Source: Niveispirillum sp. SYP-B3756 | GTDB lineage: Bacteria > Pseudomonadota > Alphaproteobacteria > Azospirillales > Azospirillaceae | Assembly: GCF_009495745.1 (NCBI RefSeq) | Contig: NZ_WIDQ01000006.1 | Coordinates: 289,824 to 353,823, forward strand | Direction: 5' to 3' | DNA: 64,000 bases | Shown: positions 18,388-26,835 of the stretch, one piece after another | Numbering within the stretch: the first letter of the stretch is position 1 | Layout: each line of letters starts with the position of its first letter | Program-made: the position numbers and the translations under genes | Notes under the pieces: model-generated | The model's input: only the letters and a program-made list of their open reading frames with translations | The model's database searches: none | Told to the model about the DNA's origin: nothing

Positions 18388-18915
18388 ATGTTGAACCGCC
18401 TGTTCAGGAAAAAGATCTCGGAACGCACCGTGGCAAAACTCTATGGCGCGATTGTGGAACAGGCGCGCCAGCCGGCATTTTTCAGCGATCTGGGTGTGCC
18501 CGACACGCTGGAGGGACGGTTTGAGATGATGGCCCTTCATGCCTGGCTGGTGATGCGCCGGCTGGCCATGGGCGGCCCCGCCGTGGCAGATTTCAACCAG
18601 GCCCTGTTCAATTTCATGTTCGCCGATCTGGATTTCAATCTGCGCGAACTGGGCGCCAGCGACATGAAGGTGGGCGAACGGGTGAAGGAACTGGCCAGTC
18701 ACTATTATGGGCGTGTCCAAGCCTATGATACCGGATTGGCTGGCACCGACGCTGCCACGCTGGAGGCCGCGCTGGATCGCAATCTTTATGGCTCCACCTT
18801 GCCGGAACCGGAGCATGTGGCCGCCATGGCCGCCTATGCCCGCCGCCAACTGGCCCATCTGGAGGCGTTCCCAATCGAGCGGCTGCTGGCCGGAGAGATT
18901 ACCTTTATATCCTGA
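18388..18915 (+). CDS. Ubiquinol-cytochrome c chaperone family protein (CBP3-like)
   Basis: 175-residue protein of the CBP3/UQCC1 family, which in mitochondria assists assembly of cytochrome b in the bc1 complex. The family pattern is visible: AKLYGAIVEQARQPAFFSDL, EGRFEMMALHAWLVMRRL, and the FADLDFNLRELGASDMKVG motif. The position between bamE and the DUF177/rpmF pair is conserved in alphaproteobacteria and supports the call. No signal peptide or membrane helix. Start 18388 was chosen at the first Met before the conserved domain; the longer frame upstream overlaps the bamE promoter. A bacterial role in bc1 assembly is by analogy. Confidence 0.88.
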   Translation: MLNRLFRKKISERTVAKLYGAIVEQARQPAFFSDLGVPDTLEGRFEMMALHAWLVMRRLAMGGPAVADFNQALFNFMFADLDFNLRELGASDMKVGERVKELASHYYGRVQAYDTGLAGTDAATLEAALDRNLYGSTLPEPEHVAAMAAYARRQLAHLEAFPIERLLAGEITFIS

Positions 18916-18983
18916 GCGGCGTTCTACCGCCCGCCGTCCGCCCGCTTTATCGGGCAATTTTTCGTTCTAGCGGAGTTTCCATC

Positions 18984-19574
18984 ATGAACAGCCCATCCCA
19001 CGCCCCCGAACTATCCCGCATCGTCATCGCCGACAAGGTGACCACGGCCGGTGGGCACGAGGTGGTGACGGCGACCGAGGCGGAATGCGCTGCACTGGCG
19101 CAGCGATTCGATCTGATCTCGCTTTCCGGTCTGACAGCCAAAATGCGCCTGCGCCGGGTGCGGGGGGAGTTCATCAAGGTTACCGGTGAGGTAACAGCCG
19201 ACGTGGTGCAGCGTTGCGTGGTGACCCTGGAGCCGGTGCCTGCCCACGTGCAGGAAGATTTCTCCGCCCTGTTCGCCCCAGACCATCTGATCCCCAAGGA
19301 AGATGAGGAGGCGGAGAGCGACCATTTCCAGTATTTGGGCGGGGATGAGGATTTCCCCGAACCGATGCCGGGTGGGCGGATCGATATTGGCGAACTGGTG
19401 GCCCAGAATCTTTCCCTGTCGCTGGAGCCATATCCGCGTGTGCCGGGGGTGGAATTCACCCCGATTCTGGAGGATTATGACCCGACCAGCCAGGATAATG
19501 GGGGCGATCTGCCGCCCGAGCCCCCCCGTCAGAACCCTTTTGCGGCCCTGTCCCGCTTAAAGAAGTCGTCATAA
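18984..19574 (+). CDS. DUF177 (YceD-like) protein
   Basis: 196-residue member of the DUF177/YceD family, encoded just before rpmF in most bacteria and linked to 23S rRNA or ribosome maturation. The conserved core includes GEVTADVVQRCVVTLEPV and the later GGRIDIGELVAQNLSLSLEPYPR. The acidic middle section (EDEEAE) is usual. It lies about 100 bp before rpmF on the same strand, so the pair is probably co-transcribed. The exact molecular role is not settled for the alphaproteobacterial version. Confidence 0.9.
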   Translation: MNSPSHAPELSRIVIADKVTTAGGHEVVTATEAECAALAQRFDLISLSGLTAKMRLRRVRGEFIKVTGEVTADVVQRCVVTLEPVPAHVQEDFSALFAPDHLIPKEDEEAESDHFQYLGGDEDFPEPMPGGRIDIGELVAQNLSLSLEPYPRVPGVEFTPILEDYDPTSQDNGGDLPPEPPRQNPFAALSRLKKSS

Positions 19575-19674
19575 TCGGGTTTCTTGCTTGCCCTGACACA
19601 CCATATCCAGTATTCAAGCGCCTCTGTCCAAGGCGGCCCCTTGTTGGCCGCCTAAAACATTGTGAGTTACGATC

Positions 19675-19863
19675 ATGGCCGTTCCGAAGAAAAAGACCTC
19701 CAAGTCCAAGCGTAACATGCGCCGTTCGCATGACGGGCTGACCGCTTCCGCGTACAATGAATGCAGCAACTGCGGCGAGCTGAAGCGCCCGCACCATGTC
19801 TGCGGTTCCTGCGGCCAGTATGACGGCCGTGAAGTGACGCAGACCGCTGCTGCTGCCGCGTAA
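19675..19863 (+). CDS. rpmF: 50S ribosomal protein L32
   Basis: 62-residue ribosomal protein L32, part of the large subunit. It begins [20 protein letters not shown], the universal L32 start. It carries two CxxC pairs (CSNCG and CGSCG) that can bind zinc, so it is the zinc-binding (C+) form. The alanine-rich tail is slightly extended. It sits between the DUF177 gene and plsX, the standard order. Confidence 0.98.
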   Translation: MAVPKKKTSKSKRNMRRSHDGLTASAYNECSNCGELKRPHHVCGSCGQYDGREVTQTAAAAA

Positions 19864-19908
19864 TCATTGCCGTTCCGGCTTCTCGCGGTATAGGGACCAC
19901 GTACGCTC

Positions 19909-20991
19909 GTGACTGCGCGCTTGCGGATCGCCTTGGACGCCATGGGTGGCGACCATGCACCTGACATGGTCGTCGCCGGCGCCGACTTGGCGCGTGAGCG
20001 CTGTTCGAATGTCGAGTTCCTGTTTGTCGGCGATGAAGCGCGTATCAACGCGCTTCTCGACCGCCATCCGGCCCTGAAATCCATCTCCACCGTCCGGCAC
20101 ACGCCGGATTTCGTGGCCATGGATGCCAAACCTTCCGTTGCTTTGCGTGCTGGGCGCAGTTCCAGTATGCGGCTGGCCATCGATGCGGTGGCGGCAGGGG
20201 AGGCGGCCTGCGTTGTCTCCGCCGGAAATACCGGCGCGTTGATGGCGATTGCCAAATTCGTGTTGAAAACGCTGCCCGGCATCGACCGTCCGGCCATCGC
20301 CTCCATCTTCCCCACCTTGCGGGGGGAGAGTGTGATGCTGGATATGGGGGCCAATCTGGAATGCGACGCGGATAATCTCGTCCAGTTCGCTGTGATGGGC
20401 ACGGTGTTCAGCCGGACTGTGCTGGGATTGCTGGAACCTTCCATCGGCCTGTTGAATGTCGGGTCGGAAGAGCAGAAGGGTCACGAGTCGATCCGTGAGG
20501 CCGCTGCGGCCCTGCGCGATACGCCGCTGGCCCGTAACTTTCACGGTTTCGTGGAAGGCAATGATATTGCTGCCGGTACTGTCGATGTCATCGTCACCGA
20601 TGGGTTCACCGGCAATGTCGCGCTGAAGGCGGCAGAAGGTACGGCCAAGCTTTACAGCGAGTTCCTGAAGCGAACCTTCGCTTCCTCGCTGCTGGCCAAG
20701 CTGGGCTATCTGCTGGCCCGTGGTGCCTTTGGCAAGCTGCGCCTGCGCATGGACCCGCGCCGTTATAATGGGGCGATGTTCCTGGGCCTGCGTGGTATTT
20801 GTGTGAAAAGCCATGGCGGCACCGACGCCATTGGTTTCAGCAACGCCATTGCTGTGGCCGCCGACATGGCCAACCACGGCTTCAACGATAAGATCCGCGA
20901 TCAATTGGCGGTATTGCAGGCGGCGCTGGCCGCCAGTGCCGCCGCCAAGGTCGAGGCAGATGGTCAGGGTAGCGAGGCGGCGGTTCAATAA
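19909..20991 (+). CDS. plsX: Phosphate acyltransferase PlsX
   Basis: Peripheral membrane enzyme that makes acyl-phosphate from acyl-ACP, the first step of the PlsX/PlsY route to phosphatidic acid; 360 residues. Conserved stretches are [13 protein letters not shown] at the start, [38 protein letters not shown] and [14 protein letters not shown]. Translation starts at GTG 19909. The stop overlaps the fabH start by one base (TAATG), which implies translational coupling. The rpmF-plsX-fabH-ihfA order joins phospholipid synthesis with ribosome and nucleoid genes. Confidence 0.97.
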   Translation: MTARLRIALDAMGGDHAPDMVVAGADLARERCSNVEFLFVGDEARINALLDRHPALKSISTVRHTPDFVAMDAKPSVALRAGRSSSMRLAIDAVAAGEAACVVSAGNTGALMAIAKFVLKTLPGIDRPAIASIFPTLRGESVMLDMGANLECDADNLVQFAVMGTVFSRTVLGLLEPSIGLLNVGSEEQKGHESIREAAAALRDTPLARNFHGFVEGNDIAAGTVDVIVTDGFTGNVALKAAEGTAKLYSEFLKRTFASSLLAKLGYLLARGAFGKLRLRMDPRRYNGAMFLGLRGICVKSHGGTDAIGFSNAIAVAADMANHGFNDKIRDQLAVLQAALAASAAAKVEADGQGSEAAVQ

Positions 20992-21965
20992 TGGCGATCC
21001 GGTCGATTATTCTGGGCTGCGGCTCCTATCTGCCCGCGCGCGTCATGACCAATGACGATCTGACCAAGATCGTTGAGACGTCGGATGAGTGGATCAGCGA
21101 ACGCACCGGTATCAAATCCCGTCATATTGCCGCTGATGGTGAAACCACCAGCGATCTGGCCTATCACGCCGCCGTTGCGGCCCTGGATCATGCCGGGGTG
21201 ACGGTGGATGAGCTGGATTTGATCGTGCTGGCCACGGCCACGCCCGATAATACCTTTCCCGCTACCGCCACCAAGGTGCAGGCCCGCCTGGGCATGAAGC
21301 GGGGGGCCGCCTTCGATCTGCAGGCCGTCTGTTCAGGCTTCATCTATGCTCTCTCGGTAGCCGACAATTTCATCAAGGCCAGGCAGGCGCGCACAGTGCT
21401 GGTGATTGGCGCGGAAACTTTCTCCCGAATCCTGGATTGGACTGACCGCACCACCTGTGTGCTGTTCGGTGACGGGGCCGGTGCCGTGGTGCTGCGGGCC
21501 CAGGAAGGGCAGGGTACAGCGGCCGACCAGGGCATTCTGTCGACCCATCTACATTCTGACGGCAGCCACCACGATCTGCTCTATGTCGATGGCGGTCCCT
21601 CCAGCACCCAGACCGTAGGCCATGTGCGGATGCGCGGTCAGGAAGTATTCAAGCACGCTGTGGTCAATCTGGCCGATGTGGTGCGTGAAGCCCTGGCCAC
21701 CAATGACATGCAACCGTCAGACATTGATTGGCTGGTGCCGCATCAGGCCAACCGCCGAATCATTGAAGGGACCGGTCGCAAGCTGAAGCTAGACCCGTCC
21801 CGTGTGGTGATGACGGTTGACCATCATGGCAATACATCGGCCGCCTCTATCCCGCTGGCCTTGGTGGAGGCAGTGCATGATGGCCGCATCAAGCGCGGCG
21901 ATGTACTGCTGCTGGAAGCGATGGGCGGCGGCTTCACCTGGGGCGGCGCCTTGGTTCGTTATTGA
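20991..21965 (+). CDS. fabH: Beta-ketoacyl-ACP synthase III
   Basis: Condenses acetyl-CoA with malonyl-ACP to start fatty-acid synthesis (type II FAS, cytoplasm); 324 residues. The thiolase-fold catalytic triad is visible: Cys114 in AVCSGFIYA, His251 in VPHQANRRI and Asn281 in HHGNTSAAS. The C-terminal glycine-rich loop [13 protein letters not shown] is typical. It is coupled to plsX by a one-base overlap. Confidence 0.97.
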   Translation: MAIRSIILGCGSYLPARVMTNDDLTKIVETSDEWISERTGIKSRHIAADGETTSDLAYHAAVAALDHAGVTVDELDLIVLATATPDNTFPATATKVQARLGMKRGAAFDLQAVCSGFIYALSVADNFIKARQARTVLVIGAETFSRILDWTDRTTCVLFGDGAGAVVLRAQEGQGTAADQGILSTHLHSDGSHHDLLYVDGGPSSTQTVGHVRMRGQEVFKHAVVNLADVVREALATNDMQPSDIDWLVPHQANRRIIEGTGRKLKLDPSRVVMTVDHHGNTSAASIPLALVEAVHDGRIKRGDVLLLEAMGGGFTWGGALVRY

Positions 21966-22071
21966 TTCCCGCCTTTTGGCGACGCATCAACAACCGCGCC
22001 CAACTATCTGGAATTGACGCGCTTTCATCATGCAAGTACCGTCTAGGCTTTACTGCCTTGGGGGAAACGTC

Positions 22072-22377
22072 ATGAGCAATACCGTTACCCGTGCCCAGTT
22101 GAGCGAGGCCGTCTACCAGCATGTCGGCCTGTCGCGCAATGAATCCGCCGATCTGGTTGAAAGCGTGCTGGACGAGATCGTTGACGCGCTGGCCGGCGGC
22201 GACATGGTCAAAATCTCCTCCTTCGGCAGTTTTGCCGTGCGGTCCAAGGGCCAGCGCGTCGGCCGCAACCCCAAGACCGGGGAAGAGGTGCCGATTCTGC
22301 CGCGCCGGGTGTTGGTGTTCCGCGCCTCCCATGTGCTGAAGTCGCGCATTAACGACCGTTTCGCCGGGCAGGGCTGA
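22072..22377 (+). CDS. ihfA: Integration host factor subunit alpha
   Basis: DNA-bending nucleoid protein, 101 residues, HU/IHF fold. It begins [20 protein letters not shown] and has the [10 protein letters not shown] strand, the [10 protein letters not shown] beta-arm with the intercalating Pro, and a [12 protein letters not shown]-terminal helix start. IHF-alpha pairs with a separately encoded beta subunit. ATG 22072 has GGGGGAAA upstream. The location after fabH and before a MerR gene is conserved in alphaproteobacteria and supports the alpha rather than beta or HU assignment. Confidence 0.95.
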   Translation: MSNTVTRAQLSEAVYQHVGLSRNESADLVESVLDEIVDALAGGDMVKISSFGSFAVRSKGQRVGRNPKTGEEVPILPRRVLVFRASHVLKSRINDRFAGQG

Positions 22378-22384
22378 ACGCGCG

Positions 22385-22909
22385 ATGCGTGATGTGGCGA
22401 CGACTGATGCCGATGCGGTACCGAGCAAGCCTGTGGCCAAATCCGCCACAGCTTTCCGTACTATCAGTGAGGTATCGGCCGACCTTGAAGTGCCGCCGCA
22501 TGTTCTGCGCTTCTGGGAAACCAAGTTTCCGCAGATCAAACCGCTAAAACGCGGTGGCGGCCGGCGCTATTATCGCCCGGACGATGTGGAACTCCTGCGC
22601 CGTATCCAGGCCCTGCTATATCGTGAAGGCTATACGATCCGGGGGGTCCAGCGCCTGCTGAAGGAAATGCGCGGCAGCGGCGGCCTGCCCCCGGTTGGGC
22701 AAGCGCCTGCCGCCAACCTGTTCAATCTGGATGAGGGGGAGGTAGCGGGGGATAGCCCCGACCATGCCGCTGGAAATCATCCAGATGCACCAGAAATTGT
22801 TGACAACGAAAATGATGCAGAGATAGCGGCCAGCCTTTCCCCGCGCCAGCGGGAACAATTGTCCAATATCCTGATGGACCTGTTGGCTGCCCGGCGCCTG
22901 CTGGACTGA
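22385..22909 (+). CDS. MerR family transcriptional regulator
   Basis: 174-residue regulator with a MerR winged-helix domain at about residues 25-95: [22 protein letters not shown], then [21 protein letters not shown] and [14 protein letters not shown]. The effector part is short and acidic, without the paired cysteines of metal-sensing MerR proteins, and ends in a helix rich in Leu and Arg. It starts seven bases after ihfA and is the fourth gene of the conserved plsX-fabH-ihfA-merR set. Its target and ligand are unknown. Confidence 0.93.
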   Translation: MRDVATTDADAVPSKPVAKSATAFRTISEVSADLEVPPHVLRFWETKFPQIKPLKRGGGRRYYRPDDVELLRRIQALLYREGYTIRGVQRLLKEMRGSGGLPPVGQAPAANLFNLDEGEVAGDSPDHAAGNHPDAPEIVDNENDAEIAASLSPRQREQLSNILMDLLAARRLLD

Positions 22910-22926
22910 TCCCCTGTTGCCGTATG

Positions 22927-23496
22927 TCAGCCCCGGCGCAGTTGGGCGCGCAATGCCAGCACCCGCCGGCCATAATCGCGGGCACGCGGTTCATCCATCC
23001 AAGTGTGATAACGACCGACCGCCAGTTCCAGATCACGGGGCAGGCTGTCGATGGCTTCCCGCAGGATGCCCGCCCCAACGCGCATATTGATATCCGGATG
23101 GAGCAGATGGCTGACATCGGGCACCCGATGTCCGTGCCAGCGCACATTCACCTGCATCCAGCCCAGATCAGCGTCTGCCAGTTCTGCCGCTGGCAGGGCC
23201 ATCACCAGCTGCATGGCGCTGGGCAGATCAGGCGGATAGTAAGATTCTTTGGCGGTGCGCACGGCATAGGGCCAGGGGCCGGTGCGCCCCTTTCTGTCCA
23301 GCCGGCTTTCAACATAGCTGACGGCGTAGAGCAGATAGGGATCGAGTCGGGCAAGCTGACCGGTCACCGTAAAAGGCGTATTCCGCAGGTCCAGAGCACG
23401 GGCGCTGGGCGCCATTCCCACCGCCATGAAAGCGCCAGCCCCAGCCAGGAAGCCGCGTCTGGAAACAACCGATTTCGTCTGTATCCTGTCAAACAT
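22927..23496 (-). CDS. Lytic transglycosylase SLT-domain protein
   Basis: Exported peptidoglycan lytic transglycosylase of 189 residues. A twin-arginine-like signal (SRRGFLAGAGAFMAVGMAP) leads into a lysozyme-like SLT domain. The likely catalytic Glu63 is in AVSYVESRLD, followed by LGWMQVN (the family GLMQVN motif), INMRVGAGILREAI and the AVGRYHTW segment. It is close to the minimal size for an SLT domain, with no added domains. It converges on merR with a gap of 17 bp. Its role in cell-wall turnover or as part of an envelope machine cannot be told. Confidence 0.85.
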   Translation of the reverse strand: MFDRIQTKSVVSRRGFLAGAGAFMAVGMAPSARALDLRNTPFTVTGQLARLDPYLLYAVSYVESRLDRKGRTGPWPYAVRTAKESYYPPDLPSAMQLVMALPAAELADADLGWMQVNVRWHGHRVPDVSHLLHPDINMRVGAGILREAIDSLPRDLELAVGRYHTWMDEPRARDYGRRVLALRAQLRRG

Positions 23497-23548
23497 GGCA
23501 GGGCCATAGCATGGGCGCGCTTCCCTTACCAGGGCGCTGAAGGGAAAA

Positions 23549-24310
23549 TCACGGGGCGATCAGGCGGGATTGCACGGCCACCGCAATGGCGTGAAATTTA
23601 TTGTATACCCCAAGCTTCCGCATGGCATTTTCGAAATGATACTCCACCGTGCGCTCGGTGATATTCAGGATATCCGCCGTCTCCGATCGGGTTTTTCCAC
23701 GGCAGGCCCAGACCAGAATTTCCCGCTCCCGATCCGTCAGCGATGGTGGCGCTTGGATCGGAACCTGCGGCAGCCCCCGAAAATGGAGCAGCCTTTCATG
23801 ATAGGTGGCGGCGGCCAACTTCAGCCAGAAGGGAACGGCGTGCTCCATTTCTGCCGGCGCCTCGGTCCAATAGAGGCTGAGCAGGGCCGATGCCGGCTGG
23901 CCGCGATGATCCACGGCGTGCAGCGGCATGGCAAATCCCTGCGTATATCCATGATCCTTGGCCAGACCCATTACCTGCCAGGCGCGCCCTTTCGGTCCGG
24001 TTCGCCGACGTGCGCGCGGATCGAATTCCAGACAATCAGCCCAGGTGAAGGCCATATTGCTGCTGGCCGCCCGCGTTACGACCGGATCATAACCCAGGAG
24101 TCCCATGGATACATATGTATCCACAAAATCACTGCGTACCGATGTCTGGTAAAAGGGCAATGCCTCGTCATGCAAGGGTAGCTGGCGCACATCCACATAG
24201 GAGAAACACTGAAATCCAAGACCATGGATGATTTGTGTCATGCATAGCCATAATGCGTCCTGATCTGGTGCATCGGACAATCGATTTAAAATTTCTTCCG
24301 CTACGTGCAT
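23549..24310 (-). CDS. luxR: LuxR-family acyl-homoserine-lactone-responsive regulator
   Basis: Quorum-sensing transcription factor of 253 residues. The autoinducer-binding domain (about 20-170) keeps key ligand-pocket positions: YDPVV with the Asp of TraR Asp70, FTWAD with the Trp of TraR Trp85, and a HGYTQGFAMPLH motif with the conserved Gly. The C-terminal GerE helix-turn-helix is complete: SLTDREREILVWACRGKTRSETADIL and TVEYHFENAMRKL. ATG 24310 is preceded by GGGGA. It is divergent from the luxI gene with 120 bp between, which holds a lux-box-like dyad, so it is probably the cognate receptor. Confidence 0.93.
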   Translation of the reverse strand: MHVAEEILNRLSDAPDQDALWLCMTQIIHGLGFQCFSYVDVRQLPLHDEALPFYQTSVRSDFVDTYVSMGLLGYDPVVTRAASSNMAFTWADCLEFDPRARRRTGPKGRAWQVMGLAKDHGYTQGFAMPLHAVDHRGQPASALLSLYWTEAPAEMEHAVPFWLKLAAATYHERLLHFRGLPQVPIQAPPSLTDREREILVWACRGKTRSETADILNITERTVEYHFENAMRKLGVYNKFHAIAVAVQSRLIAP

Positions 24311-24354
24311 CGTAATCCCCACAATACAACGCGCTGTCGGCCCAACGCACGAAT

Positions 24355-24374
24355 ACCTGTGCGAATGCCCAGCT
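24355..24374. promoter_or_regulatory. lux-box-like 20-bp dyad
   Basis: The sequence ACCTGTGCGAATGCCCAGCT is an imperfect 20-bp dyad of the form A.CTG.GC....GC.CAG.T. Its left half is the canonical lux-box half-site ACCTGT. It lies 57 bp before the luxI start in the luxR/luxI gap, the expected place for autoinduction. No confident -10 element was assigned. Confidence 0.6.
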
Positions 24375-24430
24375 ATCATAACCCATGTCGCAAGTGGCGT
24401 ACTCCTCAAAACAGCGTAGCGGAGTATGTC

Positions 24431-25030
24431 ATGCAGGAATTGAAGATCTTCCGCTTCCGTGCAGGTGAAGCGCCGGAATACATGGCCCAGGCCTGGCGGT
24501 TACGCCATCAGGTATTCCGCGAAACGCTGGGCTGGTCGGTCAAGTCCCTCAATCAGCTGGAAATCGATCAATTCGACAAGATGGCGCTGCATTGCGTCGC
24601 TGTCGAGCAGGATGTTGTGGTCGGTTACTGGCGCTCGCTGCGCACAACGGAACCCTATCTGCTGGAACAATATTTCCCCGATCTGCTGGAAGGTCTGCAT
24701 CTGCCCAAGCGGCCGGATATCTGGGAGATCAGCCGTTTCGCGGTAGCACCCAGCCATCCGCGCCGGCGCGATGTCGGCAAATCTCTGGCGCTGGAAATTG
24801 GCCGTTTCGGTTTTGATCAGGGGGCCAGCCGGCTGATCGCTGTGGTGGAGCCGCCTTTCGGCCGTTTCATCCGCGCCTGCGGCTTGCCCGTGACCCAGGA
24901 TGTCACGCCGGTGGTTGTGGGTACCGGCAGCCAGGGCGATGTGGTCGCCACCATCATCACCCTGGATATGCAGTCCTATGCAAGCCAACTGGGGGTTGCG
25001 GCCGGTCAGGCCCAGATTGCTGCTGCGTGA
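24431..25030 (+). CDS. luxI: Acyl-homoserine-lactone synthase (LuxI family)
   Basis: Makes N-acyl-homoserine lactone signals from S-adenosylmethionine and an acyl donor; 199 residues. LuxI invariant residues are all visible: Arg25 and Phe29 in RLRHQVFRE, Trp35 in LGW, Asp46 and Asp49 in EIDQFDK, Arg68 in YWRSLR, and Glu99 and Arg102 in WEISRFAV. Start 24431 has GGAG at seven bases. It opens an operon: the P450 start is 10 bp after its stop, then an RHH gene overlaps. The acyl chain cannot be read from sequence. The next-door P450 makes an oxidised acyl group possible. Confidence 0.94.
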   Translation: MQELKIFRFRAGEAPEYMAQAWRLRHQVFRETLGWSVKSLNQLEIDQFDKMALHCVAVEQDVVVGYWRSLRTTEPYLLEQYFPDLLEGLHLPKRPDIWEISRFAVAPSHPRRRDVGKSLALEIGRFGFDQGASRLIAVVEPPFGRFIRACGLPVTQDVTPVVVGTGSQGDVVATIITLDMQSYASQLGVAAGQAQIAAA

Positions 25031-25039
25031 GGTGTTCCC

Positions 25040-26356
25040 ATGCTCGCCAAGATCAAGGAAGCGCTGATGGGCGATCTTCCGGCTTTCGCCGCCGATCCGA
25101 TCGGCTTTGTTGAAACCCGCACTCTGGGACAGCCAGCCCCCGTGCCGGTGCAGTTGGGGCCGAAAAAGGCGGTTCTGGTGGCCACGCCTTCTGCCTTCCG
25201 GCATGTGCTGGTGGATGGCCGCGACCGCTATGGCAAAGGGTCGGAACAGGCGCGTCTGCGCCCGCTGCTGGGGGACGGATTGATCACGGCCAGCGGTGAC
25301 CGCTGGAAGGCTGCGCGCGACGCGGTGAAATCCAGCTTCGGCGGGGCCTCTCTGCAGCAGGGTATCGGCATGGCCATGGGCGTGCTCTGCCAGGAAACCG
25401 CCATGCTGGCTGCCCGCGAAGGGGAGTTGCTGGACCTGCACGCCTTGATGGGCGAGTTGACCATGAAGATGGTGGTCGCCGCCCTGTTCCATGCCCGCAT
25501 GGATACGCAGCAAAGTGCGGCGGTCTATGGTGCCGGCGTGGTGGCCCATGAGCGGCTGACGGAAACCATGTGGCGGGCCATCGACCTGGACATGTTGCTG
25601 CCCACGCGCAAGCATCGGCGGTTCAAAAGCGCCATCCGTACATTGGAAACCCATATTGCCGCTTTCCTGTCTAACCCCTGCGGTCCGCTGGCGGCACTGA
25701 CGCCCTTGCAGCAACAATTCGGCCCGGCGGTCTTGCGGGATGAGGCCATGACCATGCTGGTCGCCGGCTTCGAGACGACGGCGATGGCGGCTGCCTGGCT
25801 AGTCTACATATTGGCGGCGCGGCCTGATCTGGTGGATTGGCTGCGGCCGGAAGCCGAAGGGGCCAGCAATGGCGGCTGGGGTCTTGATCCCGCCCGCCTG
25901 CGCGACCTGCCGCGGTGCAAGGCCATGGTACAGGAGGTGTTGCGCCTTTACCCCTCCACCTGGTGGGTGGCGCGCCAGGCGCTGACCGACGATGTCATTG
26001 ATGGTACGTCGGTACCGAAGGGAGCGACCATTCTGCTGTCGCCCTGGGCCCTGCATCGCCAGCCGGCGCACTGGGCCGAACCGTCTGTCTTCAATCCACA
26101 ACGCTTCATCGACACTGTGCCGGACAAGTTCGCCTTTGTCCCCTTCGGCATGGGGCCGCGTACCTGCGTCGGCGCTCAACTGGCCCTGGCGGAACTGACC
26201 GCCCTGGCGGTGATGATGGTTTCCGCCTTCGACCTGATTCCAGAATCCGGACAGGTGGAGCGTCTGCGTCCCGTCGGGGGTGTCACCCTGGGGCCGCCGA
26301 CGCGCGGCCTGAAAATAAGAATATCAACCCGCAAGGCAGCAAGGATCGCCGCGTAA
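25040..26356 (+). CDS. Cytochrome P450
   Basis: Soluble bacterial P450 monooxygenase of 438 residues. Signatures in order: I-helix oxygen-binding motif AGFETT (about 242-247), ExxR in EVLRLYP (Glu299, Arg302), a PERF-like FNPQRF (351-356), and the heme loop FVPFGMGPRTCVG with the axial Cys376. It is tightly linked behind luxI (10 bp) and overlaps the next start by one base (TAATG), so it is co-expressed with the signal synthase. No ferredoxin or reductase gene is nearby, so the electron donor must come from elsewhere. The likely substrates by context are the AHL, its fatty acyl precursor, or a quorum-regulated metabolite; this is inference. Confidence 0.93.
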   Translation: MLAKIKEALMGDLPAFAADPIGFVETRTLGQPAPVPVQLGPKKAVLVATPSAFRHVLVDGRDRYGKGSEQARLRPLLGDGLITASGDRWKAARDAVKSSFGGASLQQGIGMAMGVLCQETAMLAAREGELLDLHALMGELTMKMVVAALFHARMDTQQSAAVYGAGVVAHERLTETMWRAIDLDMLLPTRKHRRFKSAIRTLETHIAAFLSNPCGPLAALTPLQQQFGPAVLRDEAMTMLVAGFETTAMAAAWLVYILAARPDLVDWLRPEAEGASNGGWGLDPARLRDLPRCKAMVQEVLRLYPSTWWVARQALTDDVIDGTSVPKGATILLSPWALHRQPAHWAEPSVFNPQRFIDTVPDKFAFVPFGMGPRTCVGAQLALAELTALAVMMVSAFDLIPESGQVERLRPVGGVTLGPPTRGLKIRISTRKAARIAA

Positions 26357-26694
26357 TGCCATACTTGACGAAAATCGCCCCTGACCAGGATAATGAACCC
26401 GTGGTCAGCCACCTGATGCGCCGCGCCCTGGATGAGGTCAAAGAGATCGACCACACGGTTACCCGTAACCTGATCGTCTGTGGTCACCGAACCTCCGTCC
26501 GTATTGATTCCATGACCTGGAAAGCCTTGGGCAACATTGCCCGTGGTGAGGGGATGACCATCAATGAGGTGGCCAGCCACATTGCCGCCAAGCGACAGGG
26601 TGACATTTCCCTGACAGCCGCCATTCGCATGTTCGTCGTCGGTTACCTCAACTGGCGCCCGTCCGCCCGCCCGCGGAGCATCCCCGCCGCTTGA
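26356..26694 (+). CDS. Ribbon-helix-helix domain protein
   Basis: Small basic protein of 112 residues with a ribbon-helix-helix DNA-binding domain of the type common in Rhodospirillales and Rhizobiales. The beta-ribbon is TRNLIVCGHRTSVRID, followed by helices MTWKALGNIARGEGMTINEVA and SLTAAIRMFVVGYL. The N-terminal 35 residues are not recognised. It overlaps the P450 stop by one base and so is the third gene of the luxI operon. It could act as an autoregulator or antagonist of the quorum circuit; no operator was identified. Confidence 0.85.
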   Translation: MPYLTKIAPDQDNEPVVSHLMRRALDEVKEIDHTVTRNLIVCGHRTSVRIDSMTWKALGNIARGEGMTINEVASHIAAKRQGDISLTAAIRMFVVGYLNWRPSARPRSIPAA

Positions 26695-26835
26695 CGGATC
26701 GAGGGCACAGGGGGCGCCAATTTCCCGCATCGCCCCCTGTCGTCCACCCATGCCGGTTTCCTTAATCTCTGGTAAGCTGTCGTTGATCGGCGGGTTCCAC
26801 CGGAACCAATGCCGGGGAATGGCCGCGAGGTGGGC

